DNA from: Prevotella sp. oral taxon 475
GTDB lineage: Bacteria > Bacteroidota > Bacteroidia > Bacteroidales > Bacteroidaceae
Direction of reading: 5' to 3'
Assembly: GCF_018127805.1 (NCBI RefSeq)
Contig: NZ_CP072334.1
Span: 1,466,001 to 1,530,000 of the forward strand
Length of the DNA stretch: 64,000 nt
Part shown: positions 35,066-43,323 of the stretch, piece after piece
Layout of the letters: every line of letters starts with the position of its first letter
Numbering within the stretch: position 1 is the stretch's first letter
The notes under the pieces: model-generated
What the model was told of the DNA's origin: nothing
The model's database searches: none
What the model saw: the letters and a program-made list of their open reading frames with translations, nothing else
Made by a program: the position numbers and the translations under genes

Positions 35066-35425
35066 TCAGTCAAGGTCGGGTAGGTGGGTAAGTTTCGCGT
35101 CAGCCCAGAGATGTTCAAGGTCGTAGAAAGTACGCATTTCTGGCAGAAAAACATGAACCATCACATCCACAAAATCTATCGCAACCCATTGGTTGAGTCC
35201 TAACCCAACGACGTGAGTAGGCTTTTCTTTCAATTCCTTACGTACAGTTTCACCGATAGATTCGGCAATGGCTTCGATTTGTGTAGGAGAGTTTCCCTGG
35301 CAGATAACAAAATAGTTGGCAATGGCTCCATCAACGCCGTTGAGGTCTGCAACAACTATCTTTGAACCTTTTTTTTCTTGTATCCCTTTTGTAATCGTTT
35401 CAACTAATCTTTTTGTCTCTGTCAT
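35066..35425 (-). CDS. rsfS: Ribosomal silencing factor RsfS
   Basis: This 119-residue protein binds ribosomal protein uL14 and blocks subunit joining in starvation. The nucleotidyltransferase-like fold is recognisable by KIVVADLNGVDGAIANYFVI, GNSPTQIEAIAESI, HVVGLGLNQWVAIDFVDVMV and FLPEMRTFYDLEHLWADA. Normal family length. It heads the rsfS-ftsH-cdsA unit, with possible promoters at 35451-35459 and 35574-35582. Confidence 0.94.
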   Translation of the reverse strand: MTETKRLVETITKGIQEKKGSKIVVADLNGVDGAIANYFVICQGNSPTQIEAIAESIGETVRKELKEKPTHVVGLGLNQWVAIDFVDVMVHVFLPEMRTFYDLEHLWADAKLTHLPDLD

Positions 35426-35450
35426 TGCGATATTATTTCTTTTTCATTCC

Positions 35451-35459
35451 TCAAAAGTA
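35451..35459 (-). promoter_or_regulatory. -7 element of rsfS-ftsH
   Basis: On the minus strand TACTTTTGA lies 25 bp before the rsfS ATG. A second candidate, TAACTTTGT, is at 35574-35582. The rest of the gap 35426-35765 is A/T-rich with one small inverted repeat (AACTTTG/CAAAGTT, 35565-35582) and no gene. Confidence 0.5.
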
Positions 35460-35765
35460 CATTTTGCCTTTCCACTTCGCTAAAAACTCCGTGCCGGCGA
35501 TTTTCAATTCTCGCCACGACAAAAACCTAAGCAAGCTTGGCTTTGTTCGTTTGGCTGAACGAAAACTTTGAGTACAAAGTTACGCCTTATTCTCGGAATA
35601 AAACGGAAAAGGCTTTTTTATTTGGTATTTTTTAGAAACCTACCAATCAACGTGTTGAGTCAGCCTATGATGAGCTTCTATCCCTGATAGATGGAGTAAA
35701 ATCGGCAAAGGGGCCCCTCCTCTAATATAATGAAAAGAAAACTTTGCTTTATCCTGCAATTGGCG

Positions 35766-35774
35766 TACCTTTGC
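35766..35774 (+). promoter_or_regulatory. -7 element of the map-tsaD operon
   Basis: TACCTTTGC lies 21 bp before the map ATG at 35796 and matches the consensus perfectly. Confidence 0.65.
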
Positions 35775-35795
35775 AGGCGTTAAAAACATCGGATA

Positions 35796-36659
35796 ATGGT
35801 TTTCACAAAAAAAAGAAGATGGCACTGCCTGCCGGGACAACTTCCTACAGACCTGGACAAGCAAGTGATGTATTGGGAAAATAAAGGTAAACTCGTTCCT
35901 ACACGAGAACTGATCAAAACACCCGAACAAATTGAAGGTATCAGACGAAGTGGGGTGGTGAACACCGGCGTGCTCAACGAGGTGGAACGACAAATCTGCG
36001 TCGGGATGACCACAGGCGAAATCGACCGCATCTGCCAAGCCTATTGCACTGCCCACGGAGCTATTCCCGCTTGCCTAAACTACGAGGGATTCCCCAAAAG
36101 CGTGTGCACGAGCATCAATGAGGTGGTGTGTCACGGTATCCCTAAAGATAACGAGGTGCTCCAAGAGGGAGATATCGTTAACGTAGACTTTACCACCATC
36201 CTCGACGGATATTATGCCGATGCCTCGCGCATGTTTATCATCGGAAAAACCTCGCCAGAAAAAGAACAACTGGTGCGCGTGGCAAAAGAATGCTTGGAAA
36301 TCGGTGCTGAAGCCGCAAAACCCTACGGATTCGTAGGCGATATCGGGCATGCCATCTCAAAACACGCCGAGAAATATCATTATGGCGTGGTGAGAGATCT
36401 ATGCGGTCATGGCGTGGGACTGGCTTTCCACGAAGAACCCGAGGTGATGCACTTCGGACATCGCGGACAGGGTATGTTGCTCGTTCCTGGAATGGTCTTC
36501 ACCATCGAACCGATGATTAACATGGGCACTTGGAAAGTATTCATCGATGCCGACGACGAATTCGGCTGGGAGGTCATCACAGGCGACGAACTGCCCAGCG
36601 CACAGTGGGAACATACGTTCTTGATGACGGAACATGGAGTGGAAATCTTGACGCGATGA
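35796..36659 (+). CDS. map: Methionine aminopeptidase, type I
   Basis: This 287-residue enzyme removes initiator methionine from nascent proteins. All five metal ligands are visible: Asp131, Asp142, His205, Glu238 and Glu272, the last in QWEHTFLMTEHG. It has an N-terminal extension of about 40 residues (KKRRWHCLPGQLPTDLDKQV) compared with the minimal E. coli form, like the MAP types that carry a ribosome-docking or SH3-binding leader. The stop overlaps the tsaD start by four bases (ATGA). Confidence 0.95.
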   Translation: MVFTKKRRWHCLPGQLPTDLDKQVMYWENKGKLVPTRELIKTPEQIEGIRRSGVVNTGVLNEVERQICVGMTTGEIDRICQAYCTAHGAIPACLNYEGFPKSVCTSINEVVCHGIPKDNEVLQEGDIVNVDFTTILDGYYADASRMFIIGKTSPEKEQLVRVAKECLEIGAEAAKPYGFVGDIGHAISKHAEKYHYGVVRDLCGHGVGLAFHEEPEVMHFGHRGQGMLLVPGMVFTIEPMINMGTWKVFIDADDEFGWEVITGDELPSAQWEHTFLMTEHGVEILTR

Positions 36660-37687
36660 AAAAACACCTTATATATATATTAGGAATCGAAAGCAGCTGC
36701 GACGACACGTCGGCTGCCGTACTACAAAACGATATTCTGTTGAGCAACGTCACCGCATCGCAAGATGTGCATAAAAATTATGGTGGTGTGGTGCCCGAGT
36801 TAGCCTCACGCGCACATCAACAGAATATTGTACCGGTGGTTGATCAGGCTCTGAAACGTGCCAACATCACAAAAGAAGATCTCTCGGCTGTGGCTTTCAC
36901 ACGCGGACCGGGCTTGATGGGATCGTTACTCGTGGGTGTGAGCTTTGCTAAAGGATTCGCACGCGCATTAAATATTCCCCTGATCGATGTCAATCATTTG
37001 CAGGGGCATGTCATGGCACATTTCATCAAAGAAGAGGGAAATCAGACGCAGGTTCCACCTTATCCCTTTCTGTGTTTGCTGGTCAGCGGTGGCAACTCAC
37101 AAATCGTTAAAGTGAACGCCTATAACGATATGGAGATACTGGGACAAACCATCGACGATGCCGCCGGAGAAGCTATTGATAAATGTTCAAAGGTGATGGG
37201 ATTGGGTTATCCGGGTGGTCCCATCATCGACCGACTCGCTCGACAGGGAAATCCCAAAGCCTTTAAATTCGCAGAACCAAACATCCCCGGCTTAGACTAT
37301 AGCTTTTCTGGTCTGAAAACATCCTTTCTCTATCAGCTTCAGAAGTGGGTAGGGGAGAACCCCGACTTCATCGAACAGCATAAGATAGACATTGCTGCAA
37401 GTCTCGAATTCACAATCGTAGATATTTTAATGAAAAAACTCCGACTCGCTGTAAGGCAGACGGGCATAACACACGTGGCTGTGGCTGGCGGTGTGTCAGC
37501 CAACAACGGTCTTCGCAACGCCTTCCACGAAGCAGCAGAGAAGTTGGGGTGGACTATCTATATTCCCAAATTTAGCTATACAACCGATAATGCTGCCATG
37601 ATAGGTATTACCGGATACTATAAGTTCTTAGATAAGCAATTTTGTGCGATCGACCAACCCGCCTTCTCAAAGGTTACATTCGAGTAG
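36656..37687 (+). CDS. tsaD: tRNA threonylcarbamoyladenosine transferase subunit TsaD
   Basis: This 343-residue ASKHA-fold protein transfers threonylcarbamoyl to A37 of tRNAs reading ANN codons, together with TsaB and TsaE. The metal motif HLQGH (His114, His118) and the N-terminal GIESSCDDTSAAV are diagnostic, as are VSGGNSQIV and GGVSANNGLR near the nucleotide site. Start at ATG 36656 overlapping the map stop; an upstream in-frame opening is inside map. Translational coupling with map is likely. Confidence 0.97.
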   Translation: MKKHLIYILGIESSCDDTSAAVLQNDILLSNVTASQDVHKNYGGVVPELASRAHQQNIVPVVDQALKRANITKEDLSAVAFTRGPGLMGSLLVGVSFAKGFARALNIPLIDVNHLQGHVMAHFIKEEGNQTQVPPYPFLCLLVSGGNSQIVKVNAYNDMEILGQTIDDAAGEAIDKCSKVMGLGYPGGPIIDRLARQGNPKAFKFAEPNIPGLDYSFSGLKTSFLYQLQKWVGENPDFIEQHKIDIAASLEFTIVDILMKKLRLAVRQTGITHVAVAGGVSANNGLRNAFHEAAEKLGWTIYIPKFSYTTDNAAMIGITGYYKFLDKQFCAIDQPAFSKVTFE

Positions 37688-37720
37688 AGATAAATAAACA
37701 AAATCATAAATATCAAAGAT

Positions 37721-38227
37721 ATGGAACTGGAAACAAAAGTCTTGAGCAGAGAATTACAACAACACCTCTATGATAATGGCAAATCTATTGCAACTGCCGA
37801 AAGCTGCACAGGTGGCAGAATCGCAGAGGCTATCATCGCGACACCTGGTGCATCGAAATATTTCAAGGGAGGTGTAATTAGTTATACCAACGAGATAAAA
37901 GAGAAACTTCTAAATGTCGATCCTGAAGTGTTGGAAGAAAATTCAGCCGTATGTGAAGCCGTTGCCATTCAGATGGTGCAAGGCGCATGCGAAACATTGA
38001 ACACTGATTATGCTATTTCCGCAACCGGCTATGCAGGTCCCGTAGCTGGAGATTTTGATGGCATTCCCGTTGGAACGATTTGGCTCGCCTGTGGTTCAAA
38101 GGATAAAACCATGACATTGAAGTTAGAAGAAGATTTTGGTAGAGATATCAATCTCGCTATTGCCACCAATAGAGCACTACGTCTCTTCCTTAATTTTCTG
38201 AAGGAGGAAGAAATAAAAGAAAAATAA
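37721..38227 (+). CDS. CinA C-terminal-type nicotinamide-nucleotide amidohydrolase
   Basis: This 168-residue protein is the stand-alone CinA C-terminal (PncC) domain. It deamidates nicotinamide mononucleotide to nicotinate mononucleotide in NAD recycling. AESCTGGRIAEAI at about 26-38 holds the catalytic Ser, and SATGYAGP and DGIPVGTIWLA match the family. No N-terminal molybdopterin-like domain is present. It follows tsaD after 33 bp. Confidence 0.92.
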   Translation: MELETKVLSRELQQHLYDNGKSIATAESCTGGRIAEAIIATPGASKYFKGGVISYTNEIKEKLLNVDPEVLEENSAVCEAVAIQMVQGACETLNTDYAISATGYAGPVAGDFDGIPVGTIWLACGSKDKTMTLKLEEDFGRDINLAIATNRALRLFLNFLKEEEIKEK

Positions 38228-38310
38228 CATTTTTTCAAGGAAAGAACGGATGTTTTATCTAAAGATCTCCCGATAAAAAAACTTAATTTCTTAGATTCAC
38301 AATAGATTCT

Positions 38311-38343
38311 ATTGTTTTTAAAAAGAATAATTCGTACTTTTGC
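38311..38343 (+). promoter_or_regulatory. Promoter of the rpmB-rpmG-DUF4295 operon
   Basis: ATTG at 38311-38314, 20 bp, then TACTTTTGC at 38335-38343. The leader to the rpmB ATG is about 45 nt. Confidence 0.7.
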
Positions 38344-38392
38344 AACCTGTTTGGAGTAAGTATTAAAAAGAAAACAAAAAATACAAATAGCA

Positions 38393-38656
38393 ATGTCGAA
38401 GATTTGTCAGATTACAGGTAAAAAGGCAATGGTTGGCAACAATGTTTCGCACTCAAAGCATCGTACAAAACGTAGCTTTGATGTAAACTTGTTCAGCAAA
38501 AAGTTCTACTATGTCGAAGAAGAATGCTGGATTAGCTTAAAAATAAGTGCTGCAGGTTTGCGTTTAATCAATAAAGTTGGTCTTGATGCAGCCTTAAAGC
38601 AAGCTGTTGCAAAAGGTCATTGCGATTGGAAGGACATTAAAGTTATAGGAGAATAA
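38393..38656 (+). CDS. rpmB: 50S ribosomal protein L28 (bL28)
   Basis: This 87-residue large-subunit protein shows the bL28 N-terminus [39 protein letters not shown] and [16 protein letters not shown]. It keeps a single cysteine in the first motif where zinc-binding versions have two, so it is the zinc-free type. It heads the conserved L28-L33-DUF4295 unit. Confidence 0.97.
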   Translation: MSKICQITGKKAMVGNNVSHSKHRTKRSFDVNLFSKKFYYVEEECWISLKISAAGLRLINKVGLDAALKQAVAKGHCDWKDIKVIGE

Positions 38657-38661
38657 TTATC

Positions 38662-38850
38662 ATGGCAAAGAAAGCTAAGGGTAATAGAGTTCAGGTTGTT
38701 CTTGAATGCACAGAAATGAAGAATAGTGGGTTGGCTGGTACAAGCCGCTATGTTACAACAAAGAATAGAAAGAACACACCTGAACGTATGGAATTAATGA
38801 AATACAATCCAATCATGAAGAAGATGACGCTTCATAAGGAGATAAAATAA
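38662..38850 (+). CDS. rpmG: 50S ribosomal protein L33 (bL33), zinc-free type
   Basis: This 62-residue protein has [34 protein letters not shown] and [13 protein letters not shown]. The CxxC pairs that bind zinc in the C+ form are missing (one Cys in the first position, Asn-Pro-Ile-Met in the second), so this is the zinc-independent form. Six bases separate it from rpmB. Confidence 0.96.
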   Translation: MAKKAKGNRVQVVLECTEMKNSGLAGTSRYVTTKNRKNTPERMELMKYNPIMKKMTLHKEIK

Positions 38851-38874
38851 TATCGTCTAAATAGAAAATAAACT

Positions 38875-39033
38875 ATGGCAAAGAAAGTAGTTGCAACCCT
38901 TCGTGATGGTTCAAAAGATGGACGTGCTTACACTAAAGTTATAAAAATGATAAGAAGTCCCAAGACTGGAGCTTACATTTTTGATGAAAAAATGGTTCCT
39001 AACGAAGCTGTACAGGATTTTTTCAAGAAATAA
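38875..39033 (+). CDS. DUF4295 family small basic protein
   Basis: This 52-residue protein (MAKKVVATLRDGSKDGR then AYTKVIKMIRSPKTGAY) is basic and ends VQDFFKK. It belongs to the DUF4295 family, found in Bacteroidetes immediately after rpmG. Its place in a ribosomal operon and its composition suggest a ribosome-linked role; that is inference. A strong terminator follows the stop. Confidence 0.92.
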   Translation: MAKKVVATLRDGSKDGRAYTKVIKMIRSPKTGAYIFDEKMVPNEAVQDFFKK

Positions 39034-39065
39034 AAATCTTTCTTCTGTAAAGAGATCAATATAAC

Positions 39066-39107
39066 AAGACAAGAGAATATCAATCCAAAATATTCTCTTG
39101 TCTTTTT
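39066..39107 (+). terminator. Intrinsic terminator of the rpmB operon
   Basis: AAGACAAGAGAATA and its complement form a 14-bp stem followed by TTTTT, 32 bases after the DUF4295 stop. Confidence 0.93.
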
Positions 39108-39315
39108 GCATCCATTTGTATGTTCATCACTTCGCATTCATCACTTAACTTATGGTTAGTAATAATTTTATTTATCATAATGTTGATTATATTAGAAATA
39201 AAATACAATGATATTTATCCCAAACTGTAGCATACTCCTGTGTTAAAAAAACATATAATCATCCAGTGTCTTCATATTCCCTTGATAAACATAGGGTTAT
39301 GTATTATTTTTATTA

Positions 39316-39324
39316 TAACTTTGC
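39316..39324 (+). promoter_or_regulatory. -7 element of rpsA
   Basis: TAACTTTGC lies 55 bp before the rpsA ATG. The 345-bp gap 39034-39379 otherwise holds the rpmB terminator and A/T-rich sequence with no gene that I can see. Confidence 0.6.
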
Positions 39325-39379
39325 AGGGATTTTCAAATCATATAAAGTCTAACTTTATTAATTTTATTATTTAATTTTT

Positions 39380-41155
39380 ATGTCTAATTTTAAAGATGTG
39401 CAACCGTTGGCCGAGTTCAATTGGAACGAATTTGAGAACGGTAGCTCTGTAGAAGTAAGCAAAGATGCTCTTGAAAAGGCTTACGATGAAACCCTTAACA
39501 AGGTTTCTGAGCATCAGGTTGTTGATGGAACAGTTATTTCTATTGACAAAAAAGAGGTTGTTGTTAATATCGGTTACAAAAGTGACGGTATTATTCCAGC
39601 TTCAGAATTCAGATATAATCCTGATCTGAAAGTTGGTGATGTTGTCGAGGTTTACATTGAAAACCAAGAAGACAAGAAAGGACAATTGATCCTTTCACAC
39701 AAGAAGGCGCGCTTGAGCAAGAGCTGGGAGCGTGTTAACGCAGCTCTTGAAAATGAAGAAGTTATCCAAGGATATATCAAGTGTCGCACAAAAGGCGGCA
39801 TGATTGTAGACGTCTTCGGTATTGAAGCCTTCTTGCCCGGTAGTCAGATTGACGTTCATCCCATCAGAGATTATGACGTATTTGTGGGCAAGACCATGGA
39901 ATTCAAAGTTGTTAAGATCAATCAGGAATTCCGAAATGTCGTTGTGTCGCATAAGGCTCTTATTGAAGCTGAGCTCGAAGCTCAAAAGAAAGAAATCATC
40001 TCCAAGCTCGAAAAAGGACAGATTCTTGAAGGAACCGTTAAGAACATCACTTCTTATGGCGTATTTGTCGACTTGGGTGGTGTTGACGGACTCATTCACA
40101 TCACAGATTTGTCTTGGGGACGTGTCAGCGATCCACACGAAGTGGTTACTTTGGATCAAAAGATCAATGTCGTTATTCTCGACTTTGATGATGAGAAACG
40201 TCGTATTGCACTGGGTTTGAAGCAATTATCTCCCCATCCTTGGGATGCTTTGGATGCAGAATTAAAGGTGGGCGACCATGTTAAAGGTAAGGTTGTTGTC
40301 ATTGCAGATTATGGAGCCTTTGTTGAAATTGCACCGGGTGTAGAAGGACTCATCCATGTTTCGGAAATGTCTTGGAGCCAACATCTACGCAGTGCGCAAG
40401 ATTTCTTGCACGTAGGCGACGATGTTGAAGCCGTAATTCTTACCCTTGACAGAGACGAACGCAAGATGTCTCTTGGCATCAAACAACTGAAAGAAGATCC
40501 TTGGGAGACGATTGAGGTGAAATACCCCATTGGAAGCAAACATACTTCAAGAGTTAGAAACTTCACCAACTTCGGTATTTTCGTTGAATTAGAAGAAGGT
40601 GTTGACGGATTGATTCACATTAGCGACCTTTCTTGGACGAAAAAGGTGAAACATCCTTCTGAATTTACCCAAGTAGGAGCAGAGATAGACGTTATTGTTC
40701 TTGAAATCGACAAGGAGAACAGACGTCTCAGCCTCGGTCATAAACAACTTGAGGAGAATCCCTGGGATACTTATGAGACGGTGTATACCCCCGGAAGCGT
40801 GCATCAAGGTAAGATCTCCGAGATGATGGATAAGGGTGCTGTTATTACACTGAACGAAGGTGGCGAAGGTTTTGCAACTCCTAAACACTTAGTTAAAGAA
40901 GATGGAACCCAAGCTCAACTGGGTGAAGAGCTCGACTTTAAGGTGATAGAGTTTGTGAAAGATACCAAGAGAATCATTCTTTCGCATAGCCGTACCTTTG
41001 AGGAAGGTAAAGACGACATCAAGCCTGCTCGTAAACAACATGCTTCGAAAAAGTCTGAATCATCGGCTCAAATCAACAATGTCGCAGCAGGAACAACGCT
41101 TGGAGACATTGATGTATTAGCTGACTTGAAGGCAAAATTGGAAAAAGGGAACTAA
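39380..41155 (+). CDS. rpsA: 30S ribosomal protein S1
   Basis: This 591-residue protein holds six S1 RNA-binding domains, seen as repeated strands such as GTVISIDKKEVVVNIGYKSDG, GTVKNITSYGVFVDLGGVDG, GKVVVIADYGAFVEIAPGVEG and RNFTNFGIFVELEEGVDG, each ending in a helix with LSLGIKQL or LGHKQL. The acidic N-terminus (about 1-45) should bind uS2. The Lys/Ser-rich tail is poorly structured. In Bacteroidetes, where Shine-Dalgarno use is weak, S1 helps mRNA loading on AU-rich leaders. It stands alone between promoter and terminator. Confidence 0.96.
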   Translation: MSNFKDVQPLAEFNWNEFENGSSVEVSKDALEKAYDETLNKVSEHQVVDGTVISIDKKEVVVNIGYKSDGIIPASEFRYNPDLKVGDVVEVYIENQEDKKGQLILSHKKARLSKSWERVNAALENEEVIQGYIKCRTKGGMIVDVFGIEAFLPGSQIDVHPIRDYDVFVGKTMEFKVVKINQEFRNVVVSHKALIEAELEAQKKEIISKLEKGQILEGTVKNITSYGVFVDLGGVDGLIHITDLSWGRVSDPHEVVTLDQKINVVILDFDDEKRRIALGLKQLSPHPWDALDAELKVGDHVKGKVVVIADYGAFVEIAPGVEGLIHVSEMSWSQHLRSAQDFLHVGDDVEAVILTLDRDERKMSLGIKQLKEDPWETIEVKYPIGSKHTSRVRNFTNFGIFVELEEGVDGLIHISDLSWTKKVKHPSEFTQVGAEIDVIVLEIDKENRRLSLGHKQLEENPWDTYETVYTPGSVHQGKISEMMDKGAVITLNEGGEGFATPKHLVKEDGTQAQLGEELDFKVIEFVKDTKRIILSHSRTFEEGKDDIKPARKQHASKKSESSAQINNVAAGTTLGDIDVLADLKAKLEKGN

Positions 41156-41180
41156 TCCCCCTACCCTTTTCGTTTGAATA

Positions 41181-41212
41181 AAAAGGATATGCCAAAAGGC
41201 ATATCCTTTTTT
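41181..41212 (+). terminator. Intrinsic terminator of rpsA
   Basis: AAAAGGATATGCC-AAAA-GGCATATCCTTTTTT, 13-bp stem with tetraloop and T run, 25 bases after the stop. Confidence 0.95.
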
Positions 41213-41229
41213 ATTTGTCAAATCATGAT

Positions 41230-41335
41230 GAATGTTAATACAAGAAAATTTGAAACTACTCTCAACTACTTCCTACCCCTATAGGTGACAGAAGAGAATG
41301 TTAACGCAAAAGAATTTGGAATTACTCCCAATAAG
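41230..41335. repeat. Imperfect direct repeat of about 36 bp at 66-bp spacing
   Basis: GAATGTTAATACAAGAAAAT (41230) and GAATGTTAACGCAAAAGAAT (41296) start two related segments, each running on into an ACTACTC/ATTACTCCC part. The 66-bp offset equals the period of the array at 56409-56690, although the sequence differs. It lies in the 480-bp gap between rpsA and trmB. Confidence 0.6.
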
Positions 41336-41354
41336 CCTAACAAAGAGCTTTCCG

Positions 41355-41437
41355 TTCTCTTAGCTTTTGCAAGTCAAAAGCTAAGAGATTGCAGTGCGTT
41401 TTCTTAGTTTTTGAGATGCGAAAACTAAGAGATGGTA
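41355..41437. repeat. Inverted copies of the AAAAGCTAAGA motif
   Basis: CTTAGCTTTTGCAAGTCAAAAGCTAAG is written here as arm CTTAGCTTTT, 7-nt spacer, arm AAAAGCTAAG: a perfect 10-bp inverted repeat. A second pair, CTTAGTTTTT/CGAAAACTAAG, follows at about 41402-41431 with both arms carrying the same change. The motif is shared with 7754-7813 and 13864-13955. Confidence 0.85.
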
Positions 41438-41529
41438 GACATAGTTGTAAAATACAGATTTTTAGATGGATAGACATTTAACAGAAAAGAGAAGCTTCAA
41501 GGTAGAAAGATTGATGAGATGGAAAGAAA

Positions 41530-41580
41530 AACAGAGGCCATCGTTGTTTTAAAACAAGAATGACCTCTCTTATTTTTTCT
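41530..41580 (-). terminator. Probable terminator of trmB
   Basis: AGAGGCCAT and ATGACCTCT with an inner TTGTTTTAAAACAA form an imperfect long stem. On the minus strand it is followed by GTTTTTCTTT. It lies about 65 bases after the trmB stop. Confidence 0.65.
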
Positions 41581-41635
41581 TTAATTGCAGACAGAAAGAA
41601 GGGTTGTTTTTTGTTCAGCGATGAGACAAAGGATG

Positions 41636-42406
41636 TTATTTGCCAGTTTCGCACCCACTGCGTTTTGAACGATGATAGCTACGATATTCGTCCAAAGGGA
41701 TTTCAACATCCGGTTCTATCAATTCTCCAGTATGAGGTAACAGGAATTTCAAATACCGAATATTCAGTCCACGCTCTATCCACATATTTTCATAGTATGT
41801 GCGGATAGAGAGTATTTTGCGCGTCTGGGTATCGATACCCTCGGCATGATACAAGTCTTCAGTGCGAAACAATTGCGGGAAACCATTCTTTTCCACCATA
41901 TAAGAAGTGTAGGTAAAGAGGAAATTAGAGTCGGTTTTTAGATGAATCACTCCCCTATCCTCTAAAAAGCGGCGATAACGAGCCATGAAAAACGTACTCG
42001 TAAGCCGTTTATGAACGTTTTTCATCTGTGGGTCGCTGAAAGTAAGCCAGATTTCTTGTACCTCATTTGCTCCAAAAAAATGGTCGATGAATTCAATATT
42101 TGTGCGTAAAAAAGCTACATTCGGCAGCTTTTCCTCTATCGCCATCTTGGCTCCTTTCCACATTCTGGCCCCTTTGATATCAACACCAATAAAATTAACG
42201 CAAGGGAAAAGGCGCGCCAATTCTACGGTATATTCTCCTTTTCCGCAGCCTAGTTCCAAGACAATGGGGTTGGAATTATGGAAATATGCTTCACGCCAAT
42301 GCCCTTTCATCTCGAAGGACCTTTGTTTCAACACCGAAAAAGGATATTGGAAAACATTTGTAAAGGTTTCCATCTCGGCGAATTTCTCTAACTTTCCTTT
42401 GCTCAT
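41636..42406 (-). CDS. trmB: tRNA (guanine-N7-)-methyltransferase TrmB
   Basis: This 256-residue SAM-dependent enzyme methylates G46 in the variable loop of many tRNAs. SAM motif [18 protein letters not shown], the second acidic strand [16 protein letters not shown] and [16 protein letters not shown] (usual FPDPWPKxRHxKRR) are visible. The PWPK part is changed to PQMK, as seen in Bacteroidetes forms. It is slightly longer than E. coli TrmB (239). A hairpin with 9-bp arms lies upstream at 42519-42553. Confidence 0.9.
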   Translation of the reverse strand: MSKGKLEKFAEMETFTNVFQYPFSVLKQRSFEMKGHWREAYFHNSNPIVLELGCGKGEYTVELARLFPCVNFIGVDIKGARMWKGAKMAIEEKLPNVAFLRTNIEFIDHFFGANEVQEIWLTFSDPQMKNVHKRLTSTFFMARYRRFLEDRGVIHLKTDSNFLFTYTSYMVEKNGFPQLFRTEDLYHAEGIDTQTRKILSIRTYYENMWIERGLNIRYLKFLLPHTGELIEPDVEIPLDEYRSYHRSKRSGCETGK

Positions 42407-42518
42407 AGGTTGATTTGTTTACCTTGTATAATTGCTGTTTTAAGTCTGCCCCACATGTGCTTTCTCTCCCTTTTCGAAAAGAAGATTGCATCTTGAGGGG
42501 TGATGTGTATAGTTACAA

Positions 42519-42553
42519 TTGTACCCGCAACCAGCTATAGGTTACGGGTACAA
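42519..42553. repeat. Inverted repeat, 13-bp arms, between DUF975 and trmB
   Basis: TTGTACCCG-C-AACC and GGTT-A-CGGGTACAA pair with one internal mismatch around AGCTATA. It begins 34 bases after the DUF975 stop on the minus strand, without a T run. It may be a terminator of weak type, an operator, or a member of the palindrome-type repeats of this chromosome (it contains GGGTACAA as in the second half of the 32521 array). Confidence 0.65.
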
Positions 42554-42586
42554 AGTTAGTTAAAATCCTCAAGAAAAGGGTGAGCT

Positions 42587-43216
42587 TTATGCTCTAACAG
42601 TCGCCTCTTCCATCATGAAACCTTCGGTCTCGGCTTTCAAATCCTCGTAGAAATGGGCACGGGTAGTTTGGATATAAGGAATGAGAAGTAAGAAACCCAA
42701 ACCTAATGTGAGACAGGAAAGGAGAACCCAGCCAAGGAAACTCAAGTCGAGCAGGAAGAGCTGCATCTTATGTCCTTCCATCATCTTCATACTTTTCTCA
42801 ATGGCTGCATTGTTCTTAAGCGTGGGGTCGTCTTTCAGAATGTAGGACACCATCGAATAAGAATAATATTTGATGATGCCGGGAACAATGAGCAGGAGCG
42901 ACCACAGTATGATGTAGATACCTGAAAGGAATGTGGTGAGAAAGATTCTGACAAAGTCTCTATAACCATCGAAAAGTCTTTCATAAGACAGATCTTCTTC
43001 CCGACGAGCTATTGAGAGAAAATACACGGTAAGTCCCCAAGCCAAGGGTATAACCAACAGACTCCAAAGAGTTCCTGCGTTCTTGACGGCAACGTTCAAT
43101 ACGCCGGAAGGCAGTCCGGCGATGAGCAGATAAATCAGTGTGGCGATGACACCTTTGTCCCATTTGCCCTTCAAACTTTCAAGGGCACTGTCTTTGTAAT
43201 TCGTAATTGATCTCAT
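42587..43216 (-). CDS. DUF975 family integral membrane protein
   Basis: This 209-residue protein has about five hydrophobic segments (such as GVIATLIYLLIAGLPSGVL, WSLLVIPLAWGLTVYFLSI and GIYIILWSLLLIVPGIIKYY). The motif IVPGIIKYYSYSMVSYILKD fits the DUF975 family, whose members have no assigned biochemical role but resemble membrane proteins linked to stress or division. The N-terminal ALESLKGKW is typical too. Its C-terminus is acidic and cytoplasmic. It stands between ilvE and trmB on the same strand. Confidence 0.85.
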   Translation of the reverse strand: MRSITNYKDSALESLKGKWDKGVIATLIYLLIAGLPSGVLNVAVKNAGTLWSLLVIPLAWGLTVYFLSIARREEDLSYERLFDGYRDFVRIFLTTFLSGIYIILWSLLLIVPGIIKYYSYSMVSYILKDDPTLKNNAAIEKSMKMMEGHKMQLFLLDLSFLGWVLLSCLTLGLGFLLLIPYIQTTRAHFYEDLKAETEGFMMEEATVRA

Positions 43217-43323
43217 TATTGTTTTGTTTAAAGTGATGATTGCGGAAAGGTTTCTTCCTTTTGAGCAGAAGGTATATATGCTTTAGACAGAAGAGTGTAT
43301 ACCTTTTTGAGAGAAAAGGGGTG

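Noticed and set aside
35500..35640. Possible tRNA-like or small RNA gene in the rsfS-map gap
   Set aside because: Two small inverted repeats are present but no cloverleaf or terminator-promoter pair supports an RNA gene.
43269..43307. Inverted repeat AAGGTATA/TATACCTT between ilvE and DUF975 as an ilvE terminator
   Set aside because: The T run is on the plus strand, the wrong side for the minus-strand genes, and the stem is only 8 bp with a long loop.
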